From positions 434,001 through 498,000 of the forward strand of contig CBFFRQ010000053.1 in assembly GCA_965644315.1 (NCBI GenBank): a DNA stretch of 64,000 nt. Direction: 5' to 3'. The position numbers and the translations under genes are program-made. Below are positions 1 to 8,004 of this stretch, piece by piece; positions within the stretch are counted from its first letter, which is position 1; every line of letters begins with the position of its first letter. This DNA comes from Caecitellus pseudoparvulus. Lineage: Eukaryota; Bigyra: Bicosoecida. Under the pieces are notes generated by a model. It made no database searches, was not told the origin of the DNA, and worked only from the letters and a program-made list of their open reading frames with translations.

Positions 1-3000
1 GCGACCAGCGCCCGCAGATGCGAGTCGCGGCTCATTTGCCGCAGGGGCAAGGCGGCCAAGGAAGCCGACAGCGGCGTCGCGGACTCCATCGCAGCCGGCT
101 CGGCGAGCAGGTGCAGCTCTGGCTGGCTGGTCAGCGGCGGTGTCTGGCACAGGCACGACAGCGTGCTGTTCCGCGCGACGAGCTGCACCGAGCACCGCTG
201 CAAGGTGCAGAACGTGTGCAGCTGCACCAAGAAGTGTGCTGCTTCCTCCTGGGATGCGGGGGGGAAGCCACTGGCCACGACCTGCTCGACAAGGCGTGTC
301 ATGTCTTGCTCCGCCAGCCCGCAGCCGATGTCTGGCGCCTGCACTCTGGCATGCGCCTCCCAAGCCGTGGCTGGGTCGGGATACACGCGGTCAGGCGCTC
401 GGAGGCCTTGGCCCAGCCACCGGTAGAGGGCGTGACCCAGCGCATCCTGCAGGGTGGGGCCTGCTGGCACAGGCGTGACTGTGGCAGAGCCCACCTTCCG
501 CAGGGCAGCCGCCACAAGGGCAGAGCCGGGCCGGTGCCGCTTGGCATGTGCCTCTGCGATGGGCGGGGGCAGCGCAGGGAGGGGGCCGCTCCACTCTGGC
601 AGGAACCGCACATTGCGCGGCAGGTCTCGGATGGGAGCTGCCAGCGTGCCGGGCGCCAGGCACACAGTGGACAGGGCCTGTGGAATGCTCGAGTCATCGA
701 CCGGGGCAGCAGGCTCTGGCGCGCCCATCGCCTCTCGTGCAGCAGCCCGCACTTCAGCCCGGGCGATGATGTGCTCTGGCCAGTTCTGCCGCGCGTTCAG
801 GTGGGTCGTGAGACCGCGCCACAGCAAGCACGTGGCCAAGTCTGTGGCCTCCGCTGAAGCCCCCTCCCGGACAGGGCGCGCCTGAAAGCCATGGTACTGC
901 AGGGCGCCCTCGCCACTCTGCGGCGCGCCGGCATGGCAGGCAAGCGTATGGTGCAACGCTCGCAGCGCGAACCGGCGCTCCGTGTCCAGCGCACGTTTCA
1001 CAGACACCCACTTGGGCGCCTTGCCAAGGTACCGCTGGCCGCCGTTGCCGCCTGCGGTGGAGCAGTCCTCGTCGCCCTCTTCGTCGTCTTGGCTGTCCTG
1101 CTCTGTGTCGTCATCCGACTGCCGGCTGACAGGCGTTTCCAAGGGGGCACTGGCTGCGTCTCCAGCGCTGCCACTGTCTGCAGTGTCCCCATCGGCACCC
1201 TTGCCCTCGGGCGGCGGGGAGGCAGGCCCTGCCTGCACGAGAAACGGGGACGTCGCTGTCTGGTGGCCGAGGTGTCTTTCAGCGTACTCGTGCCTGCCGA
1301 CGCTCAGGTCAAAGCCAGAGGCCAGAAAGCGCGCGTCAGCTGACAGGGTGGACAGGGCGCCCACCGCTGAGAGCAAGGCCTGGGAGGCGGACTGTGGCGT
1401 GCTCAAGTCCACAGCCACGGGGTGGGCCGGGACTTCGAAGTGATGGCGGCCCTTGGCAGCCCTGGCAGCTTGGGCTGCCACCACTGCCGTGTCCTCGGGC
1501 TGCGGCGCAAGCCCCTCCACGACAGGCGCATCCTCGGCATCACGCAGCGCCCACGTGCCGTCTTCGTCCGAGTGCAGGGAGGCAAGTGAGGACGCGTCGT
1601 CGGCGTCATCGACGTCAGTCAGAGTCGCGACAGCCTGCCCATCGCCCGCTTCTGCTCCGTCAGCAGGCACCTTCCAATACGCGGGGCCTGCGTGTGTGGC
1701 TAATGTGGGTGGTGGGAGAGACGGCGCCACCGGGCAGGTAGGCGGCGGGAACAAAGACGGCATGAGGCCCGTCACGTGGCGTGGGATGAGGGACGTCAGC
1801 GGGCCGCTGGTGTCCATGCTCGGCACGGGGCTGCTGGGTTCCGGCGGCGCCAGCCCGCCCCGCACGACGTGGTGACTATCGTGCGTGTTTTGAGCTGGGG
1901 AAGGTGACCGGCGGCCAGGGGGTCTGCCCCCACGCCCACGACCGCGGCCACGCCCCTTGCCCCGTCCTCGCCCCCGCCCTCGGCCCCGCCCGCGCCCCTT
2001 GCCCCGGCCAGAGACGGCACCTTTCGCCACTGGTGGTGACCCGGGCACGCCAGCTGCCAGGGGTGGCTGCTGCGCATCCTGCCTGAGCAACTCGGCCATG
2101 TCGCAGAGCGGGGCCAGATCAAAGTCTGCCGGCAGGCGAATGGGGGCAGACTTGAGGTCCAAAGACAGCAGCGAAGTTGACGAGCCGCCAGGCGCCAGCT
2201 CCACCAAGTACTCGCCAGAGAGCGGGTTGAAGGCGAGGACTGCTGCGGGCACCCACGCACCCCCCTTCGCTGCGAGGGAGGTTGTGGGGCGCAGGACGTG
2301 CAGCGCGACGCCCTCTAGACATGCGGGGTGGCGCGCCAGGGCGTGGCGCAGCATGTCCCGGCAGACACGCAGGTCCCCGAGAGCAGCGAGGTCCAGGGAG
2401 ATGGTCGCCTCCACGCCGGGGCGGCTGAGGGTGAAGGCGCGCTTGCGGGGGTCGTAGTCCTCCACCTGTGCCTGCAGCCACCCTGGCTGCGAACTGCCAT
2501 CCTCCACCCACAGCAGCTGGATGGGGTGCCCCACAATGGTGGTGGGGCGCCACAGCCATGGGCAGTCGTACACCTCCGGGACGGTCTTCGTCACCCAGCC
2601 CTGGGCACCCACAGCGGGCGCGGCCTGGTGGTCAGAGGGATCCACAATGACCCCTTTGCTGAGACATGCCTCCAGCCAGGAGTGGGACAGGGTGAGCACC
2701 CCTGATGGGGCCAGGATCTGCGCCATGCGCGTGTGTCGCAGGTGCTGCAGCTTGCGTGAGGCGCTGCAGCGCCCCTTGGGGCTCTTCCAGTGCAGCGTCC
2801 CGTGCAAGGCCTGCGTGTACAGAACAGCATCCACACGTGTGTTGGGGGAGCCGCCCCACAGCTGCACTGGGCCCCGGCTGCCCATAAAGGTGCTCTGAAA
2901 GTCCGCCGCCCGGGGAATGTCCCACACAGCTCGATTGGACATGGTCTCGTCCAAGAACGCCACAACAAAGGGGCTACTGGACGAGAGAGTGCTCGCAGCG

Positions 3001-3779
3001 ACGTCCACCGCCATGGGCTGAAAGGGAAGCGTCAGCGGGCCTGGTGGGGGAGGCTGGATATCGTGGGCATCGCTGGAGGGCTTGGGGGCGGCACTCGCAG
3101 CTGGCGGCGGCACCGGCGACGGCTGGGGTGGCGGCATGGGAGCCTGCGCCGGCTGCAAGGCAGGGACAGCATGGCTCTGCATGTCACCAGGTTTCAGCCC
3201 GTACTCTTGCTGGGGAACGCAGTGAAGCATGGGCTGTGGAACGGTGCTAGGTTGGTAGTGAGCCGCGCCACTCCCGGGAGCATGCACGTGGGCCTGTGGC
3301 CCCATGGGCGTCTGGTGATGGGCGACCATTGCGTAATGCTCAGGGTATTGCTGCTGGGCATGGGCAACGGCCCGGGCGTGGGCCATGTGCGCCTCATACT
3401 GCATCCCTCCTTGCTGGTGGGCGAAGGCATGTTGCTGGTGCTGTTGTGCATAGGCAGGCTGGCCATGCGAGTTCAAATGCACGTGGTACTGTGCTGGCAC
3501 TCCAGGTGGGTACATCCCATGCATGCCTGCGCTGTGGTCTTGGTGCACGTTGTAGTACGCCTGAGGTGGCTGGTGGGCGTAGTGTGCGGAAATCGCCCCT
3601 CCATGCCCAGCGTGTGGCTGCGTGCCAGGGTGCACCATGGCGGGGCCTGGGTGATGGTAGGGCATCTGCATCATATCGTACTGCGAATACATAGCATGGT
3701 TGTGGGCCGACGCCGACGGAGCGTAGCTCCCCGCCCCGATCATGCCGTTTGTGTATTCTGCACTTTGCCGTCCGTCCAT
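1..3779 (-). CDS. BRCT/Tudor-like/RG-rich nuclear protein, 3' end beyond window
   Basis: An ATG at 3779 opens a frame that stays open to base 1, about 1,259 codons, with no stop in the window. Residues 1-190 are rich in His, Gln, Met and Pro. Residues about 285-375 look like a BRCT domain: they end in LTLSHSWLEACLSKGVIVDP, matching the BRCT helix with its conserved Trp followed by a short beta segment. Residues about 412-452 (VGHPIQLLWVEDG...) resemble a Tudor-type barrel. Residues about 590-616 are an Arg-Gly run, and about 890-905 an acidic run. BRCT plus Tudor-like modules are typical of chromatin or DNA-damage proteins, so a nuclear role is inferred. The C-terminal third, after about residue 910, is not recognised. 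No intron is needed inside the window, but the 3' end is missing. Confidence 0.75.
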   Translation of the reverse strand, partial: MDGRQSAEYTNGMIGAGSYAPSASAHNHAMYSQYDMMQMPYHHPGPAMVHPGTQPHAGHGGAISAHYAHQPPQAYYNVHQDHSAGMHGMYPPGVPAQYHVHLNSHGQPAYAQQHQQHAFAHQQGGMQYEAHMAHARAVAHAQQQYPEHYAMVAHHQTPMGPQAHVHAPGSGAAHYQPSTVPQPMLHCVPQQEYGLKPGDMQSHAVPALQPAQAPMPPPQPSPVPPPAASAAPKPSSDAHDIQPPPPGPLTLPFQPMAVDVAASTLSSSSPFVVAFLDETMSNRAVWDIPRAADFQSTFMGSRGPVQLWGGSPNTRVDAVLYTQALHGTLHWKSPKGRCSASRKLQHLRHTRMAQILAPSGVLTLSHSWLEACLSKGVIVDPSDHQAAPAVGAQGWVTKTVPEVYDCPWLWRPTTIVGHPIQLLWVEDGSSQPGWLQAQVEDYDPRKRAFTLSRPGVEATISLDLAALGDLRVCRDMLRHALARHPACLEGVALHVLRPTTSLAAKGGAWVPAAVLAFNPLSGEYLVELAPGGSSTSLLSLDLKSAPIRLPADFDLAPLCDMAELLRQDAQQPPLAAGVPGSPPVAKGAVSGRGKGRGRGRGRGRGRGKGRGRGRGRGGRPPGRRSPSPAQNTHDSHHVVRGGLAPPEPSSPVPSMDTSGPLTSLIPRHVTGLMPSLFPPPTCPVAPSLPPPTLATHAGPAYWKVPADGAEAGDGQAVATLTDVDDADDASSLASLHSDEDGTWALRDAEDAPVVEGLAPQPEDTAVVAAQAARAAKGRHHFEVPAHPVAVDLSTPQSASQALLSAVGALSTLSADARFLASGFDLSVGRHEYAERHLGHQTATSPFLVQAGPASPPPEGKGADGDTADSGSAGDAASAPLETPVSRQSDDDTEQDSQDDEEGDEDCSTAGGNGGQRYLGKAPKWVSVKRALDTERRFALRALHHTLACHAGAPQSGEGALQYHGFQARPVREGASAEATDLATCLLWRGLTTHLNARQNWPEHIIARAEVRAAAREAMGAPEPAAPVDDSSIPQALSTVCLAPGTLAAPIRDLPRNVRFLPEWSGPLPALPPPIAEAHAKRHRPGSALVAAALRKVGSATVTPVPAGPTLQDALGHALYRWLGQGLRAPDRVYPDPATAWEAHARVQAPDIGCGLAEQDMTRLVEQVVASGFPPASQEEAAHFLVQLHTFCTLQRCSVQLVARNSTLSCLCQTPPLTSQPELHLLAEPAAMESATPLSASLAALPLRQMSRDSHLRALV

Positions 3780-4230
3780 GGTTCTGCTTTGTCAGCTGAA
3801 ACACGCGCTTCACCGCGGCGTAAGGAAGGAAAAGCCACCCACACACGTCTACACGCAGCGGAAATGTTCAGCCTAAACAATACGCGCCTAGGCTTCCTTG
3901 GGAGCCTTGGAAGCGCAGGTTGAAGGCGACCCCAAAAAACGCTGGCACTTCACGTGTCCGCTTTGCTTCGCACAAGCGCCAAGGCGCACCGCTGAAGCTC
4001 GCCGCGCAGGGCGCCACGTGACCAAGGGGTCCTAATGAAATAAGAGCCACTCGAAACCGGCCGTTGGTTCTGGGCCGGGTCATGCACGCATCGCGGTGTT
4101 GTGATTCCATTTCTCCATTGTGGCCAGGACGCCAGCTGCCTTTCCAACTCAGCTTGCTCTGAGGCAACGCGCACTTTGCGAGGGGGCCCAGGAAGCCCCG
4201 GCGCACGCTCGACACATGCAGCCATGCATT
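3780..4230. other. gene-free interval upstream of the BRCT gene
   Basis: These 451 bases separate two minus-strand genes and should hold the promoter of the BRCT gene and the 3' UTR of the GTPase gene. Short open frames cross it, but none has family similarity. A CACGTG hexamer lies near 3952 and CACGTG again near 4015. I see no RNA gene or repeat. Confidence 0.5.
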
Positions 4231-4998
4231 TCACGCCAGCAGCGCCCGTTTGCGCATCGCGCTGGCGTTCTCAATGAACGATGTGATGCGGGAAACCTCA
4301 GCCTCGGCGCATCTGGCAATATCACAGCGAAGCTGTGGCGTGGGAGGCGTTCCATCCACTGCAACGCCCCCGCCGTGTGAGGAAGGCGCGGGGGACGCCG
4401 ACTCCCGACTAACGTCTGCCACTGCCTTGCCTGCGCCATGCAGGTTGTGCACCGTGTACACCGGGATGGAACCAGGTGACGCACGTCTCTGGGAACGAGA
4501 CGCTGATGCAGCGTCCCCCGCCCGACCGCGCCGCTGGCGGACGCCGCTCGAGATCTCATCGGTGGGCAGGCCAGGGAGCTCTCCAGATGAAGTCTGGCAG
4601 CTCCCCTCCGTGGCAGGCGTGTTTGCCGCCATCAAGGCGGGCAGCCAGACGGATGCAAGGTGCTCCTGTGAGCCAGGCGTCACATCATCACACACGAGCA
4701 GGACCGCGTCCACGCCCGTCAAGTATCCCTGCAGGGAGTCCACGTGGGCCTCATCCGTGCACCCTGCCACGTCAACCAGCTCCACCCAGCCGCTCTTGAG
4801 CTTGGCATTCCTCACATCCACGCCAACTGTGGGCGCAGACAGTGCCTGGCCAGACAGCAGGCACCTGCACCACGTCCAGCCCCGCCGGCGGGGGGCCTTC
4901 CCCGCGCTGGCCAGGCGCTCACACAGCAGCGTCTTGCCAACCCCAGAGTCTCCTAGCACGACCACTCGGCTGGCAGGGGCAGAGGGACTGCCAGCCAT
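4231..4998 (-). CDS. Rab-like small GTPase (RABL3-like)
   Basis: The 255-residue frame starts with ATG at 4998. The P-loop GDSGVGKT is at residues 16-23 and a switch-I-like TVGVDV near 57-62. The switch-II position reads DVAGC at 76-80, where classical Rabs have DTAGQ, so the catalytic Gln is replaced by Cys. RABL3 also departs here (DVGG), shares the following hydrophobic strand before a DD/HD pair, and lacks prenylation. This protein likewise ends without a Cys prenylation motif. No clear NKxD or SAK motif is visible. The last ~100 residues are Ser/Ala/Gly-rich and divergent. Known members act in trafficking and ciliary or Ras-related regulation. The assignment is to a Rab-like group, with RABL3 the best guess. 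Residues 35-56 could hide a small intron, but none is required. Confidence 0.6.
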   Translation of the reverse strand: MAGSPSAPASRVVVLGDSGVGKTLLCERLASAGKAPRRRGWTWCRCLLSGQALSAPTVGVDVRNAKLKSGWVELVDVAGCTDEAHVDSLQGYLTGVDAVLLVCDDVTPGSQEHLASVWLPALMAANTPATEGSCQTSSGELPGLPTDEISSGVRQRRGRAGDAASASRSQRRASPGSIPVYTVHNLHGAGKAVADVSRESASPAPSSHGGGVAVDGTPPTPQLRCDIARCAEAEVSRITSFIENASAMRKRALLA

Positions 4999-5162
4999 GG
5001 GCCCCGCGTTTCAGCCACGTTTCCAGCCTGCCTTCGCACCGACCCTTCCTTCGCACCCACCCAGGTGGCGGTGAGCAAGCACAGGTCTTGCATTCGCGTG
5101 CTGAAACGCAGTTGGGATTTAGTTTCGCCGTTCGCTCTGAGCGTGCAGATCCCAGATTGGAG

Positions 5163-5169
5163 AAAAAAA
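5163..5169 (-). terminator. Pol III terminator of tRNA-Asn copy 1
   Basis: Seven consecutive A residues on the plus strand give a T7 run on the minus strand, one base after the tRNA 3' end. This is a standard RNA polymerase III stop. Confidence 0.9.
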
Positions 5170-5170
5170 G

Positions 5171-5245
5171 CGCTCCAGGTGGGACTCGAACCCACGGCCT
5201 CACGATTAACAGTCGTGCGCTCTAACCAAGCTGAGCTACCAGAGC
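5171..5245 (-). tRNA. trnN-GUU: tRNA-Asn (GTT), copy 1
   Basis: On the minus strand this 75-nt stretch folds as a full cloverleaf. The acceptor GCTCTGG pairs with CTGGAGC, the D arm is GCTC/GAGC, the anticodon stem CACGA/TCGTG encloses loop CTGTTAA (anticodon GTT), and the T arm is GTGGG-TTCGAGT-CCCAC. The discriminator base is G. The TTCGA core forms the internal B box. It is identical to the copy at 5323-5397. Confidence 0.97.
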
Positions 5246-5315
5246 ATGCTGGGGGTGGGCTCAACTAAGTCACTATAAAGCTCAGCAGTGTTTAGACCAA
5301 GCTGCACGTGGGAGC

Positions 5316-5321
5316 AAAAAA
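5316..5321 (-). terminator. Pol III terminator of tRNA-Asn copy 2
   Basis: Six A residues on the plus strand give T6 on the minus strand, one base past the tRNA 3' end, as expected for RNA polymerase III termination. Confidence 0.88.
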
Positions 5322-5322
5322 G

Positions 5323-5397
5323 CGCTCCAGGTGGGACTCGAACCCACGGCCTCACGATTAACAGTCGTGCGCTCTAACCAAGCTGAGCTACCAGAGC
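5323..5397 (-). tRNA. trnN-GUU: tRNA-Asn (GTT), copy 2
   Basis: The sequence is the same 75 nt as the copy at 5171-5245, with anticodon GTT in loop CTGTTAA and no intron. The two genes lie on the same strand, 77 bp apart, while the spacer itself is not duplicated beyond a few bases. Each copy keeps its own T-tract, so both are probably active. Confidence 0.97.
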
Positions 5398-5497
5398 AGG
5401 ATGTGCGGGGCGGCAACTTCTGCAGATGTATTCATGTGACTAAAAGGAGATGTCACCCTGCTGCAGAAAGGTGAAGAGTCAAGCCGCTAAACTTGAG

Positions 5498-6244
5498 CTA
5501 CAGTGCAAGTTCATACAGAGTCTCATCTGACTTGCCCTCACATCCAGGAACAGCCCTCACCTTCCCCCTCTTTACAAGCCTGGTCAGGCCACGCTTGAAG
5601 CTGCTTCGCAGTTCACCTTCCGTCCTGCCGCCGAATGCTGAATCCTGACATGCTTGGACCATCTGATCAACGGAGAACGTTGGAGGCGCACCCCCTGCAG
5701 CCGCGCTCTGTGCCACTTGCTTTGCCACACTGATTGTGGATAGGCGCGGAGCCTTTGTGCCCTCTTTAGACTCCGCTGTGCCTTGCTCAGTGTTCGCGTC
5801 ACGAGGCCGCTTCCCAGCGCTCACAGGCTTTGGCAGAGCAACTTGCATGATGAGGCTTCCGTGTACAAGTGTGCTGACCTTCTCTGCCAGGAACTGCCTT
5901 GTACCCGCAAGATGCCGGGTCCCGTCCACAACCAGCGGCATGCGTGCTGAGGACACCGCTAGCCGGCCTGCAACTGAATCCCAATCAAGAGACACACTAT
6001 CAGACACTCCCGCAGCGTCCGCAGCGTGCACAAACACTTTGTCGCCGGTCGTGGCTGCAGTTGCACGCCAGCCAGCACCACCGAGCCTTTCATTCAGAGC
6101 TGATTCCTCTGCACCCTCGACGGAGACGACTTGGAAGGGCAAAGAGCACACAGGCAACTGCACACACTCATTTATCCAGCTGGGCGAGTGGAGCACCACC
6201 ATCGCCAACGCAGTGGTACTGGAGGCAGTTGCAACGGCAGCCAT
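5498..6244 (-). CDS. hypothetical protein, possible winged-helix C-terminus
   Basis: The open frame begins at 6370, but an ATG at 6244 in the good context AACATGG is the more likely start and gives 248 residues (MAAVATASSTT...). The extra 42 N-terminal residues are not convincing as protein. The first ~120 residues are compact and mixed. A basic segment, GKRPRDANTEQG, near residues 145-156 looks like a nuclear localisation signal. The last ~60 residues (FSVDQMVQACQD ... RLVKRGKVRAVPG) have the helix-helix-strand pattern of a winged helix. I do not recognise the family. A nuclear protein is a weak inference. Confidence 0.6.
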   Translation of the reverse strand: MAAVATASSTTALAMVVLHSPSWINECVQLPVCSLPFQVVSVEGAEESALNERLGGAGWRATAATTGDKVFVHAADAAGVSDSVSLDWDSVAGRLAVSSARMPLVVDGTRHLAGTRQFLAEKVSTLVHGSLIMQVALPKPVSAGKRPRDANTEQGTAESKEGTKAPRLSTISVAKQVAQSAAAGGAPPTFSVDQMVQACQDSAFGGRTEGELRSSFKRGLTRLVKRGKVRAVPGCEGKSDETLYELAL

Positions 6245-6478
6245 GTTGTGCGATTTCCGCAGATCAACAGTGCCCCACGCTGAGACGCAGAGATGAGCTG
6301 GCAAAGAATTGTGAGAAAAGGTGGTGTACAGGCGGACGACTGAGTACAGACTTTCACAGAGGAGTGGCATCGTGATTCATTCGTTGAGGATAGAATCTGC
6401 ACGAACCGCTCACTTGGCTCAAGTGCACGGGCGTACATTCAATGCTCTGGCAGCAGCACCTCAACGAACGCAAGTTTA

Positions 6479-7705
6479 TCAGCAAGCTTGGGCCGCCCTC
6501 AGCAACATCATGGCACGCCGACCCTGGTGAGTGCTGGCGCCGGCCCACGCCGCATCCTTGGCGGGCTGCACGGCCACCTGTCCAGCCTCAATCCGTGCTT
6601 GCAGGGGAATGGCTCGATGACCAGTGAGGCCCAACAGCTCACGAAGCACGTCCGACTGATCCCCAGCACATGCCAGCTGAAAGCCAAAACCAAGCCCCTC
6701 ATCCACATCCACTTCACGATGCCCAGTCAGCGCCAGCAGCTCGCAAACCACATCGACATGTCCGTTGCGACAGGCATACCGGAAGCCGTACTCAGGATCG
6801 CCTTCAGGCCCAGCATGCACGTCGACTTCACGATCCCCAGTCAGCGCTAGCAGCTCACGAACGATATCAACATGTCCACCGTAGCATGCCTGCCTGAAGC
6901 CATGCTCAGGAACACCCATGAGCCCCGCATGCACATCAACCTCGCGATGCCCCGTCAGCGCCAGCAGCTCCCTCACCACATCAGCATTCCCGTTCAAGCA
7001 TGCTTGCCGGAAGCTATACTCGGGATCGCCCAAAATCCCCGCGTGCACGTCTACCTCACGGTGCCCAGTCAGCGCCAACAGCTCGCGCACTACATCTACA
7101 CGGCCATACTCACATGCAAACCGGAAGGCTGCTTCACGATCGCCCCCAGGTCCAGCATGGACATCAATCTCACGATGTCCAGTCAAAGCCAGGAGCTCCC
7201 GAACCACATCAAGGTGCCCGTTCGCACAGGCAACTTGGAATCCATACTCAGGTCCACCCCAGCCTCTCGCATGCACGTCCACCTCACGATCACCACCCAA
7301 TGCCAACAACTCACGCACCACACCTATTCGGCCATTCGCACAGGCGGCCTGGAAGCCGTCTTTGTACGCCGCACGCACATCCGCGCTCCGGACGCCTGCC
7401 AAACCCAACAGCTCGCGCACCACCTCAACATGCCCCAGCCTGCATGCTGCACGAAACATCGCATCATGCTTCGACCGCACGGCAAGGCCCCGCGCCTCAG
7501 CCACCCCCAGCGCCTCCCGCAACAGCCCAGTATCGCCCTTGAAGCAAGCCACTCGAGCTGCTTCAAACACGTCTGCCGCCTCAAGGGACGCCATGCCCGA
7601 CTCGCCATCGTCCAGCAGCGCCAGCAAGCCGTCCACATCATCCGCAGCGCAGGCTGCCTTCCATCGGCCCACCCACAGCTTCACACCGCTGCCCTCGTCA
7701 GCCAT
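6479..7705 (-). CDS. ankyrin-repeat protein, copy A
   Basis: This 408-residue protein starts MADEGSGVKLWVGRWKAAC at 7705. An N-terminal cap of ~60 residues is followed by about nine long ankyrin-type repeats of ~37-38 residues. Each repeat carries a core such as VVRELLALTGHREVDVHAG followed by PEYGFRxACxNGH. The repeats are longer than the usual 33 because of the REVDVHAG/PEYGF loop. The C-terminus (AIPLQARIEAGQ ...) is shared with copy B. The first ~120 residues are nearly identical to copy B, while the repeat number differs (9 against 13). No other domain is visible, so it is probably a protein-interaction scaffold with unknown partners. It lies in tandem, same strand, downstream of copy B. 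Confidence 0.9.
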   Translation of the reverse strand: MADEGSGVKLWVGRWKAACAADDVDGLLALLDDGESGMASLEAADVFEAARVACFKGDTGLLREALGVAEARGLAVRSKHDAMFRAACRLGHVEVVRELLGLAGVRSADVRAAYKDGFQAACANGRIGVVRELLALGGDREVDVHARGWGGPEYGFQVACANGHLDVVRELLALTGHREIDVHAGPGGDREAAFRFACEYGRVDVVRELLALTGHREVDVHAGILGDPEYSFRQACLNGNADVVRELLALTGHREVDVHAGLMGVPEHGFRQACYGGHVDIVRELLALTGDREVDVHAGPEGDPEYGFRYACRNGHVDVVCELLALTGHREVDVDEGLGFGFQLACAGDQSDVLRELLGLTGHRAIPLQARIEAGQVAVQPAKDAAWAGASTHQGRRAMMLLRAAQAC

Positions 7706-7976
7706 GGCGTGGTGGCACGAAACTCCGCACCCAACACACCTGTCTCAGAGCCTGCAGGCCACGAGACAGGCACATGTACGAGCGCCCCTGGACGAGTCAC
7801 GCGCCCCCCACTGCACATGGCTGTGCGTGTGTTGGTGTGGGGTTTACTGGCTGGGTGGCAGTGCAGGGCCTGCGGCGACGCGCCCCCCCCTCCGCAGGTC
7901 ACAGGGCGGGGCGGCTGTTTTTGCGTGGAGGGCGATGGCGGGGCCTGGGAGTCTGCATTGCTGTGTGCAGCCATGG
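7339..7976. repeat. tandem duplication block, left copy (N-terminal coding plus promoter)
   Basis: This ~640-bp block matches 9333-9973 almost base for base at an offset of 1,994 bp, apart from a few substitutions and a change in a C-run near 7881. It spans the first ~120 codons of ankyrin copy A and ~270 bp of upstream non-coding DNA. Identity outside coding sequence shows that the duplication is recent. Confidence 0.9.
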
Positions 7977-8004
7977 AACCGATGCACCACATGGCCCACT
8001 GCCA
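7706..8004 (-). promoter_or_regulatory. duplicated upstream region of ankyrin copy A
   Basis: This 299-bp stretch lies between the stop of copy B and the start of copy A. Bases 7706-7976 match the region upstream of copy B, so it probably contains the shared promoter and 5' UTR. No TATA element is evident. The C-run near 7881 is shorter than its counterpart near 9880. Confidence 0.6.

Noticed and set aside
2790-3923. 377-residue plus-strand frame over the start of the BRCT gene
   Set aside because: His/Val/Leu-rich reverse reading of the His/Gln-rich N-terminus; the minus strand has a 1,259-codon frame with BRCT features.
7860-7900. C-homopolymers at 7881 and 9880 as functional elements
   Set aside because: They vary in length between the duplicated copies, as expected for a slippage-prone run.
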